Source of the DNA: Discostella pseudostelligera | Taxonomy: Eukaryota; Bacillariophyta; Thalassiosirophyceae; Thalassiosirales; Thalassiosiraceae | DNA: 39,450 bases | Direction: 5' to 3' | Assembly: GCA_036940085.1 (NCBI GenBank) | Contig: JALLBK010000557.1 | Span: 1-39,450 of the forward strand | Shown here: positions 1 through 9,326 of the stretch, in pieces | Layout: every line of letters begins with the position of its first letter | Position numbering within the stretch: the stretch's first letter is position 1 | Program-made: the position numbers and the translations under genes | Notes under the pieces: generated by a model | The model's database searches: none | What the model saw: the letters and a program-made list of their open reading frames with translations, nothing else | What the model was told of the DNA's origin: nothing

Positions 1-48
1 CTTATCTACCGTGATGGACATGACCGTGCTATTGAAGAGTTGACGACG

Positions 49-2458
49 ATGGACGGTGGGCAACGAAATGGCAACATCCACATCAGCAACCAGGCTGCTG
101 CTAGTAACAAGATGAAACAGAGTCGATATTGTAGAATTATCATCTGTCGTCACGTTGTCGTCGTCGACAATTCTACTGATGCCGCTACCGCCGCCAACAG
201 CAGCCACAACAACAACCTTACCCTTACTGATGGCGTCTACAACCACCACATCGATTTCATCCCAACCTCCACACTCGCCACTGGATCCGAAACATGGGGC
301 AGTTTCAACCAACGCATCTTCAACGATACAGTCATCGAACACTCGGATTCGCCACTACTTACCCTACTTGTGCAGCTCCACCCATACCGTCACAGATTCA
401 CTGCCTATCGATTGAGATTTGGTTACGGGTATACCACAGTCATCTTCCCAACTTGGTTGAAAAAACAGCAGCAGCATCAATCACAGCGTGATGATGAAAT
501 TATTGATGCATTATTGGATGTCACTGTATCATTATGTCAATCGAATGATCATCATGTAAATAATTCCATCCAGTCTGAGACGACAACAGCATCAACCGTC
601 ACCACCACTACCTCTTCAACAACCCCATCCTACTACGAGCCAAACGAAACTATCCTCGATTCCATTGGTGAAACTCTCTTTTCTACCACTACAAACCTTG
701 AATTGCATTATCATTGGATGCCTCAATCAACAATAATATCTGTTCCTGTGATCAAGGAACGAACCAACATTTGTATTTGTAATGAAGATGAGCACTTTCC
801 TGGGTGTGTTGATGATTATGAGTTGATTGCTGACAGTAATAGCAGTGATGTTGGTGGCAGTGGCGGCGGTGGAGATGGTGGGAACAAGAGCCGCGAGTAC
901 AGTCTGCCACGGACGATAATAAATACCTTGCCATTGGGAGCCAGGGTGGGTAGAAGTAGTGGCAGCGTTGTCAATGCAAGTAGTCATGGTTGGGGCGTTG
1001 TGGCAAGTATCGGCGGTGGTCCCAATGTCAATCCAGCACAGAATGACCCAGCAAATGCGACGTCAAGAACATCACCAATTGCACAGATTGTCGCCAACAC
1101 CGGTACTACCACCACTACTACAAATGCTATAACTTCTGAAGTGCCACCATCCAACCGCCAACAGCCACCTGTAGAGTCTTCATCGCATGGTTCAAGGAGA
1201 AGCAGTCTAAAAGAGGATGAAACTAAGGATTCTTTAATTGCCACGACCGCCGCCAAAACAGTTGTTTCGCATGCTGGGAAGAATTCACGGAAGAAGGAAA
1301 TGAGGAAAATGCACGCAGTGAAAGATAGAATGGCGCTGACGAGTAATAACACAACCACAGTTGACAACAACAATTCACTTGCCTCTGACCAGCTGAAGAT
1401 TTCCCCATCACCGGCAAGAGCGACGGTTGCGTTCGACATTGAAAACAGTCCACGGTCTCTCAAGAGGAGGAAAGTTGATGATGAGGACATGCAGCAAAAT
1501 GATGCCGAATCTAGAAAGAAGTCAACGGTAGAGAGAGTAAAGGATGCAGCCAAGCAAGCACCTGTTGCACATTTGGATGATTCAAACCAGCCAAATCAGG
1601 GAGCGACTTTTATTGATTCGGAGAATGCCCCGCTCGTCATGGAACGCGAACCGCCACGTAAGAAGGCGAACATTCATACAACATCGGAGAAAATTGCTAG
1701 AGATTTGGCTATGGCAGTTGCCGAGGCACAGAAGGATGCTTTTGCCGCGGAGAAGCGTGTGCCCTGCCGAGCGCGAAGAATTCCGGATCATAACCCTACT
1801 ACTGCCTACATTATCATACCCGAGGGCATCAAACATGGGGACAAATTACTGTGTTCCCATCCGGACTGCCGCGATAGTAGGAAATTTCGATACTGTGAAC
1901 ACTGCGAAGGACCAGTGATCGACGCAAATTTCCGGGGGAAACATAGTCATGGCGAAGAGCCTAAGAGGAGTTCAAATGAGAACAAAAGAGACGATGCGGA
2001 TGAGACGAGAACGGGAGGCGATCACAAGCGTGGTGGGGATGATTTAGTTGGAAAGGCGAAGAAGGAGGAGGAGATGAAGAATGTTACAAAGCCACGAATA
2101 ACGAAATTTACTACGTCGAAAGATCCGCCGACAGATACCGCTCAAGCGGGAAGAGGGCCATCTGCATTCACGCTCTATGTCGAGGAAGTTCGACCAATGT
2201 TCCGAAAGACGCATCCCAACTTGACGCCCGCAGAATTGGTAAGGAAATTGCATGTACACATTATCATACTTCGACGTGATTGATCGCCTAATTGACCTGC
2301 CACACCCTTGCTCCGTTTAGAAAGCTAAGTTCCGTGAAGAATTCAAGAATCTTGACAAAGTTCATTTAAACCGACTTCAGAATGATGCCAAGAATGCCCG
2401 ATTACAGAGCAAAATTGACGCTGCAATGATTGGTAAGACCAAGACGAAGGAGGCCTAG
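49..2458 (+). CDS. HMG-box protein with Cys/His cluster (5' end may lie outside window)
   Basis: Probable nuclear DNA-binding or chromatin protein of about 775 residues. Exon 1 runs to 2238, a GT-AG intron covers 2239-2320 (82 nt), and exon 2 covers 2321-2458. Splicing restores an HMG-box: residues from about 703 read GPSAFTLYVEEVRP, and exon 2 supplies KAKFREEFKNLDK and the basic helix. About residues 602-632 hold a compact Cys/His cluster (CSHPDC, then YCEHC, then KHSH), which may bind zinc. The rest is Ser/Thr/Asn-rich with several basic patches (for example SLKRRKVD) that could be nuclear localisation signals. The ATG at 49 was chosen as the first in frame, but the frame is open to position 1, so the gene may begin upstream. 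A GGTAAG at 2431-2436 could be a further donor; without it the frame ends at TAG 2456-2458. Function beyond the domain is not known. Confidence 0.75.
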
Positions 2459-2591
2459 GGAGCAACTGGTGCTTGAAGAAAGGCCGCGAGAGCGATCGAC
2501 GCGTTTAACACTACTTGTCGACCAAATGCCGAGTCTTATTTTGAGGTTGTGGATAGCAAGAGGCAAAAGTCAATTTCACCTCTATTTTACA

Positions 2592-3242
2592 TTAGAATTC
2601 ATCAACATCCGTAAATTGTTGAAGCCATAGGGCCGCCACCTCTTTTCTTCCTTGCTCCTTCCCTGCCGACTTGTACACGAGAGGACAAATATCCTCTTCT
2701 TTAGGCATGACATGCTGTTGAGAGGATAATAAATGCGAGTATTTAGTCTTCTTCGTTTGCGTGATATGACACTTTTTCTCAGCAGCCATTTTGTATACGA
2801 CCTCTCGCTTTGTTGGTAATGCATCACAGTGAAAGTTTGGAGACAATTCTTCCTTGCGATGCAAATGATCTGCCTCTTTCATTTTTTCATGAGAGCTGAA
2901 GCCGTCATTCGAACAATTCTCATCACTTGCACGTTCTGTCCCTGAACGCCATGGCATGCCTTTACTTGACTTGTCACCGACAATTTTCCTCCATTGAAGT
3001 ATTGGTTCAACGTTATCTTTTGCCATTCCCTCACCACAGTAAAAATTCTCATCAGTCGAGATCTCAGTAAAAATAAAATTCGGTTTTATGCTGGTTTGCA
3101 TTCTCATTTCAAACCACTCATCCAGAATGGCATGATAGTCTGTGAGCTGCACCGATTCGTACCATAGTTGCAGAATTCTAGAGTAAGTTGACATCCCAGG
3201 AGTAGGCTGCACCCCGACGAAACATGAACGGTGGTGAGACAA
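2592..3242 (-). CDS. Unrecognised 216-codon open frame, possible C-terminal exon of the PNKP-AKR gene
   Basis: A 216-codon frame without stops lies just beyond and partly overlapping the PNKP-AKR exon 2, on the same strand in another frame. It is hydrophilic and Lys/Glu/Gln-rich and I recognise no domain. An open frame this long is unlikely by chance. A 46-nt GT-AG intron (3225-3180) would join the reductase at VSPPF to this frame at ILQLWYES, adding about 200 residues; a frame error is another possibility. Without such a join the reductase stops at 3178, which also gives a normal-looking end. It is less likely to be an independent gene because it has no clear promoter and its first ATG lies inside the reductase exon. 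Confidence 0.4.
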   Translation of the reverse strand: MSHHRSCFVGVQPTPGMSTYSRILQLWYESVQLTDYHAILDEWFEMRMQTSIKPNFIFTEISTDENFYCGEGMAKDNVEPILQWRKIVGDKSSKGMPWRSGTERASDENCSNDGFSSHEKMKEADHLHRKEELSPNFHCDALPTKREVVYKMAAEKKCHITQTKKTKYSHLLSSQQHVMPKEEDICPLVYKSAGKEQGRKEVAALWLQQFTDVDEF

Positions 3243-6200
3243 ACCGATGCGATTTCCCTAAAATAACGAGATCATCTATTGACCGCATTTGCTGTGGTGA
3301 TAGTCTCCGATCTTCCTGCTGCAATGCGGCTAACTCCCTTCCGTGGTTTTCTGTTGACCACTTGGATACCACTGGAATGTGTTGCTGCAAACTCCAGCAT
3401 ATCAAAACTGACAAGTAGAATCAATGAAAGTAAGAGTATGCTCGGTTCAATAATGTACGAAACTCATTACGAACGGTTTGTGGCTCTACTCACCTTGGGC
3501 TGGCGACATTTCATTCTCTCGTGCAATACGAACGATAGTACTGTTTCCCATCAAAAGCTCGTTGCCGTGTCCTAAAGCCGTGTGTGCTTGGACAGTGATG
3601 CCTTGAGAATTGCAAAAATCGAGCAAATCATATTGAGGCAACACCGGGTGACGTTCCACCTGATTCAATGCTGGCTTAATTGTACAATCCGAGAGGAGAA
3701 TTTTCAATGCCGACGTTGTGAAGTTGCAAACACCAATAGCAGAGCAGAAGCCGTCCTTTTTCATTGCCTCCAGCTCTTTCCACACTGCAGTCAACGTCCC
3801 AGTTTCTATAAAGTCACACGGCCAATGAAGAAGTATAATGTCGACTCGCGACCGTTGCATTACAGAAAGACTTTGCATAACTTCATTGCGTGCTTGCTCG
3901 GCGGTGGTTGCACGCTTCGGAATCTTGATAGTAACTATTGCATTTGGATATTCTTTCAGCGCACCTCCGACCTCTTTCTCGTTACCGTATGTTGGGGCAG
4001 TATCCACTGACGTTACTCCCAACTGCATTGCTTGAGTAACAAGTGACCCCGACAATGGTTTCTTGACGTTCATCGTCCCCAACGTGATCAGGGGGAGTGA
4101 GAATTTTCCAGCATTGTACAGCTCTATCGACTTCACCAAGGGCAGAGCCGAAGGTTCCCCAACCAGTCGATAACATAGAAGTAGATGATCCTCCATATGC
4201 CAAAGAAAGCTAATCAATTCAAAGCCTTCATCGTACTTTGGTAGTATCAATCTTGACAATGATGCCACTGCTATTCGCGCCCCGTGATCACCCTCCACCT
4301 TACCGGGATGATTGACTCGATGCCTCACTCTATCCTCAACTTCCTCCTTCGTTGCCATTATTACCAAACAATGAACAGGAACTTTACATTGTCGTCCCAA
4401 CTGAATAAAATGTTGTCGTTGCTCTTCATCTAAATGCATTCTATCGATTACAACATTTTTCCCGCTTCGAATTGCATCTTGAGCTGCCTCTTCCACAGCT
4501 TGTCGTGTTCCTGGTCGGCCATTATTTATCGTGTCTTGGCTAAATTGAGCCCACGTATTACCGCCATTCGCATCGACGAGAGATTGACAAAACGTGCTCT
4601 TCCCTGAGCCCTGAACACCAACAAGAACTAAGCAAATTGGACCACTCAGATACCCGCCCAACAATGCAGCGCGTGCACGAACCGCCTCTGAAGGCAAAGG
4701 AGGCGGTGCATCTACAACAGTCGCACTACTGCTTCGACGTTGATCAACATTACTTGGACCAAAATACTCCCCGGGTGTATAGAATTTCATCGTCGTATTG
4801 CGCATCTCTCCCACCTTCTCTGCAAATAATTTGTCAGTACCTGTCTGCTGATGCTGTTGTTGCTGTGGATTGGCCATGGCATCACCCGAACCGTCGGTAT
4901 CGCCAACAAAGAACGAGCTTTTAGGACTTGCTTCCTTCCCATAATTGCAAATATCCTCGAAGACCTCCCACATACTGGGACTTGGCTTGTGATATCCAGA
5001 ATTTATTTTGGTGGAAACAATGGCAAATAATGGCCGATCGATAATCTCGGCAATCCAATCGATTATTCCCATGACCGTTCCGGCCTTCTTTCCACCCAAA
5101 GCATTTTTTATCCCACCCTGATTGGAAAATATAATCAAAGAATATCCCTCTTTGTCGTGCAATTTACGCAATTTATCAATGACAGTTGAATTCCACAACT
5201 CGTAATGTTCTGATTTGCTTGGCCAGCCTGCACATCGCCAATTGACAAGTGTTTGATCTAAATCAAAGCCTGCAACTTTGTCGCGGGGAGGTTGCGAGGA
5301 TACTACGGAACGAATCAGTAGGCATTGTTTGTGAGTCGTCCAGGTTATATTGGGTTTGTGGCGGACATCTTTTCCTATGATTGGTTCGCTATATATTGTC
5401 TGTTGCATTGCGTGTGACGCTTCCACGGCATCTGATGTTGATGCGTTAGATGCCGAAGTTGCCTCTGATTTAGTGGATTTTTCCGAAGCATCGGGAGATG
5501 ATGCATTAGCTTTCGAAGTGGTTGGTTTGGTAGAAGACTCTAAAGCATCTGGTGATGGTGCATTGATCTCTTCCAATATCTTTGGACATTCCGAAGACGG
5601 TATAGGTACATCAAAAGTACCTTTCAATCCGTTCTCGCTGCTGGTGCTTATATTCACTTCACTGTTCGCTCGAGAGTCTGCGTTGACTGTACTGCTTATT
5701 GGTTGAGTACTTGTCTCGCTCTCTTGCTTCTGCTGATGCTGTGGGTGACCCGAAACTTTTCTATCAAGATGCACCGATGAAATTGCCTCATGAGAATCAC
5801 TTTTTCTTTTCTCCCTCGAAGCTGTAGTTACCAATTTATCAGTATCATCCTCGGAACTATCATCACTCCATGGTATACGCAAGTTTGTCACTTCTCTATT
5901 GTTGTTGGTGCCAATTTTGCTGCTATTGTTGCTGAATTTGTTCAAATCCGTGCTCCTGAGAGTACTGTTGTTGCGATAGTTACTACTGCTCCCATCTGTC
6001 TTACGTTTCACAATACGCTTGGCCACTTCTGCCATATTAATATCACTATCTGAATCGTCTGAATCAATATCAAATGTGCTTTTATGTTTCGAATCGATAC
6101 TGGAATTCTTCCGTGCTGTTGCTGTTGCGGCGGCGGGAGATGATGACGAAGATTGGTTACGTGTGATGCTACCGCCGGTCGTCGTAATAGACAGAGAATT

Positions 6201-6491
6201 GTTATTAGCAGAAGTAGCATTGTCTACCTCGTCTAAATCATCAAGCTCCGGGGGTGGTATTGGAGAAGGCGACGGAGATGGCGATGACGCTAACAGATCA
6301 GCGCTGCTGGACGAAGAGGACGATGACGAATCATCCTCACCGCCTCCTCCTCCCAGCTCTTCTCGCAGCCGACGTCGACGACGCGATGCCGCCTTTTTCC
6401 GCCGACGTTTCAATTCATATTCGCGTCGAATCCGACCCTCCTCTCGTATGCGTAGTCGCATGGACTCGAGATCTTCGAGTTCGTCTACCAT
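3178..6491 (-). CDS. Polynucleotide kinase 3'-phosphatase fused to aldo-keto reductase
   Basis: Single gene encoding DNA-end repair and redox domains. Exon 1 is 6491-3494, the GT-AG intron 3493-3408 (86 nt), and exon 2 3407-3178; the product has 1075 residues. Residues 1-380 are disordered and Ser/Asp/Lys-rich. The HAD phosphatase follows: FDLDQT at 409-414, IFSNQGG at 454-460, HKPSPSMW at 501-508, FFVGDTDG at 527-534. The kinase has the P-loop GVQGSGKST at 625-633 and VVIDRMHLDEEQR at 680-692. Both enzymes prepare broken DNA ends (5'-OH phosphorylation, 3'-phosphate removal). From about 795 an aldo-keto reductase begins: D830 and Y835 in DTAPTYG, K856, and H889 in ILLHWP form a complete catalytic tetrad. 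Splicing rebuilds SPAQVLICWSLQQ and the C-terminal strands. The join from kinase to reductase is in one uninterrupted frame. I know of no standard PNKP with this partner. The exact C-terminus is uncertain (see the neighbouring ORF). Confidence 0.85.
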
Positions 6492-6660
6492 GGTCGATGG
6501 TTGAGTTGGATGATCCGATCGGATGCATCGGTATCAATCGGTCTCCCGCCAAATATTATCCGTCACCGACCGACGCCACAACCCGGCTTCAACTGCCACG
6601 TGGAGTCATTGCCGCGTAATTTTAATGACATTTGTAAAGCCGATTCTGTTCCGGTCATCA
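6492..6660. promoter_or_regulatory. Upstream region of the PNKP-AKR gene, next to the 5S gene
   Basis: Short interval between the PNKP-AKR start (6491, reading left) and the 5S rRNA gene. It contains CTCCCGCCAAA at 6543-6553, the same CCCGCCA core seen in the divergent promoters elsewhere in the window. No TATA-like element is obvious. The assignment as promoter is by position. Confidence 0.4.
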
Positions 6661-6776
6661 GGAACGACCATACCACTGTGACAGCACCGCTTCCCGTCTG
6701 CTCAGCGAAGTTAAGCACAGTCGGGCCAGGTTAGTACTACGGTGGGGGACCACGTTGGAATCCCTGGTGTTGTTCT
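6661..6776 (+). rRNA. 5S ribosomal RNA
   Basis: Recognised by the conserved 5S core: CGACCATACCACTG near the 5' end, then TCCCGTCTGCTC, GCGAAGTTAAGC, GGTTAGTACTACGG and GGAATCCC near the 3' end. The first eight bases GGAACGAC pair with the last eight GTTGTTCT over the whole length (with G-T pairs), which sets the ends at about 6661 and 6776. The internal GAAGTTAAGC segment belongs to the region where the RNA polymerase III internal promoter lies. A T-run (TCTTTT, 6774-6779) directly follows, as expected for a pol III terminator. The gene is alone: no second 5S unit and no 18S/28S rDNA is present here. Confidence 0.93.
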
Positions 6777-7151
6777 TTTGCTTTTTGCAATTCAATTCTC
6801 ATAGCTTCCCATCCTTTTGCAATTGCCAGTATTACTTTTGCCATTTGCAACTGGTTGCATGCTGATCGATGCTTACCGAGCATTTTGCTTGGGAGTGTGA
6901 TGGGCTTTCAAACACTTTTTGCTGAAGATGATCGATGAAGATAGGATGGTATTAAGAAGTTGTTGCAGTATCCAATATTTTGAAGAGAGGATAGTACTCT
7001 CATCTCTCATGCAATTGAACAACAATTGAACAAATATTCCGACGTGCTACGTACCTAAGTTTGCAATCCGTCCCACAGACAAAGATTTTTGCATTTGCAT
7101 TGACACTGCAGCATCTCTTATCTGTTTTGCCGCCTTGCATTCCTTTGCCAT
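6777..7151. other. Intergenic, AT-rich, no gene seen
   Basis: Region between the 5S gene and the 3' end of the lactate-permease pseudogene. It is AT-rich and repeats short words such as TTTTGCAATT and GCATTTGCA. Short open frames here have no recognisable domain. Apart from the 5S terminator at its left edge I see no functional signal. Confidence 0.5.
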
Positions 7152-8877
7152 TCAAAACCGGATAAAAAGTGCCAACATGACGATGGTAGCAATGGTGGTA
7201 AGGGAAAAGACAAATTTTGCAGTTCGCTTCAAGATCTGTCCCTCACTAACATTCAGCCCAACGACGGTTAAGCCAGCAATGATGTTGTTCAGACAAATTC
7301 ATTTCCCGCCGAAGCTCCGACGGCTTGCAAGGCCAACAATGAATTGACATTGATTCCAATCTCTTTGGCCGCAATCCGTTGAATGTCACCAAAGGTTAGA
7401 TTTGACACAGTAGTGGAGCCAGAAAAGAAGAATCCTAAAGCACCGATGAGAGGTGATATTGCCATGAAGCCTCCCTTAAAAAAATCCGCAAGAATACTAC
7501 CCAATAAATGAGCCGGCGACTCCTTTCCATTCTTGAGCATAAGCTGGACCAATACCAAAGCGCCCATTACAGCAATGGCAGGATTCTTCAAACGTGACGC
7601 TACAGTCCCAGCAATATCCCTTGGTCTGCAAGCCATGTCTTTTTGCTAGATCAGCATTGTAATACTGACACCAACACAAATGGAATCAAGAACGGAACGT
7701 AAAACACCTCATATTTCCAGTTCAGGTTCAGATAAGTCAATATATTCTTCAGCTGAAGTACCACTGATGCAGAGATGCGAAAGTCACCATAGGTTCCAAA
7801 CTGGATCCCCAAGAAGTAAGGATTCTGCTTGGTCAGGATGCCTTTGATTTTGAATGCTGGGACACAGGTTATAATCAGAGTCAAGACAAATCCCCAGATG
7901 GGAAACGTACGCATGATGGCTTCTCTGACGTATCCTTCAGCATAACTTTTGCGCAGTATTGGAATGGTGATGACGTGTGGGATTCGTTGAGAGTGTTGGC
8001 TGACATTGCTGTGTTGGTAGTAGTATTACCACTGGACATAATGTTGATGATGGTATCAGGTGTTTCCGTGTTGTCCTTTTGAAAATCGACATTCCAACTG
8101 CAAGTTGTATTTTCGTTGTCGGCAATATCTGAAACGCCGTCATGCTTCCGATCTATTCCTCCTCTATGGCAACATCACCCATGCAACCTTTCTCAGCATC
8201 ACCACCACCCAATTGGAACGCCTCCACAGCATCCACATCATCAACTTCCGGTGCGTGTTCCGCCATGCTCAATCGAAAATTGATGAGAATGGCAGTGACC
8301 ATACATCCCACAAGTCCTGCCAACAATGATGGAAATTCATAACTAAAGAACGATAACCCCACCAATGGTTCCATAACTGAGAAGATACTCAGATATAAAA
8401 ATATCAAGTTCTTTTTCACCTCCGCAAATGGAATTAGGATGGTTAAGACCCATGGAAGCAAGAGGAGTGAAGATATCATCATGGCGATGGAGGATCGGTA
8501 GGATATTGCTATTAGGTCCTCATCGCTTAGTTGGAGTGGTGCAAATCCAAACCACAAGGGCGTGCCGATGGCACCTGAGGTAAGAAGAAGTTGTAAAGAC
8601 ACATGTTGTAAGAAATGGTAAAGCAGACAATGCAAAGCTTCTCCATAATATCCAACACTGCACAAATCCACACAGAGTCGATGCTAAAAATCAACCTCTT
8701 ATCCCAGACCGTAAGAAAAGTATTAAAAATAAGCATCATCACCAAACTTTTCAATGGTGGATGTCCCCTACTAACTAACATGGGCGCTCCCAGTGCTACC
8801 GGGGTACCAAATCCACTAGCACCTTCAACTATCGTCGCAGGTGATGGTGACACAAAGATGATAATGGCAGTGTCATG
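7152..8877 (-). pseudogene. L-lactate permease (LctP family) pseudogene, 5'-truncated and frame-broken
   Basis: Pieces of a lactate/glycolate permease, a multi-spanning membrane transporter, follow each other in family order but in changing frames. Piece 1 (8877 to about 8703) holds VEGASGFGTPVALGAP. Piece 2 (from about 8582) holds GAIGTPLWFG and several membrane helices, then stops at 8153. A piece near 7990-7640 holds EAIMRTFPIWGF and SASVVLQLKNI. Piece 4 (7639-7293) holds KNPAIAVMGALVLVQLML and GASAGNEF. The last piece (7292-7152) holds LNNIIAGLTVVGLNVSEG. The changes near 7655 and 7293 leave no room for introns; the one at 7293 is exactly one base short in a Val codon. The gap at about 8702-8583 ends in a good acceptor but has no GT donor in the needed phase. 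TAA at 8880-8878 closes the frame upstream, and the usual N-terminal helices (roughly the first 100 residues) are missing. Sequencing errors could explain single breaks, but not the truncation. Confidence 0.75.
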
Positions 8878-9326
8878 TTAATGATAATAATTCTGCTGCT
8901 ACTGCGTCGTAGTCGTCGTCGTCGTCGATTCGATCAAGAACCTCAAGGGGCCTCGAAGTTGTATCTCTGGATATCTGTGTTGGGTGATCTTTCCGATTCC
9001 GAATCTTCCCATGTATGTGTCGTCGTCGGCGTCATCGGCCATTGTCTGCGTAGTACGATATCGATAGATGGTGAAGGTGGAGCGATGAATGAAGCGGAGT
9101 GATAGAGGGCGTTGGAGCGATCCGACTGCCGTCAGGAAAATCAAAAATCAGCTTTCGTCTGTCTGGTGTCAGGAGCACTTTCGTCTCTTGGGTGTCACAG
9201 GACAAGATTTGGCGGGAAACTGGATCTTTTCTCTTGTGCAGCGCCGGCAGAAATAGCAACAAACGCGTCGACGGAATCCATTATCTAGGCAGTTTAGCTA
9301 TCCACCGCTCTGTCTCCATTCAGTTG
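8877..9326. promoter_or_regulatory. Divergent promoter region, permease pseudogene / ATG18
   Basis: 450 bp between the open frame of the permease remnant and the ATG18 start. TTTGGCGGGAAAC at 9208-9220 contains a perfect match to the E2F-type consensus GCGSSAAA. A CGTCGT-rich microsatellite lies near 8906-8930. Small open frames on the minus strand (for example from 9042) were judged not to be genes. Promoter status is by position and shared motif. Confidence 0.45.

Noticed and set aside
984..1553. 189-codon antisense frame under the HMG-box gene
   Set aside because: Shadow of a Ser/Thr/Asn-rich coding strand; hydrophobic and repetitive without any family pattern.
8899..9144. Minus-strand frame (MADDADDD...) as the missing N-terminus of the permease
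   Set aside because: It has no membrane segments and ends at a stop before the permease frame, so it cannot supply the lost helices.
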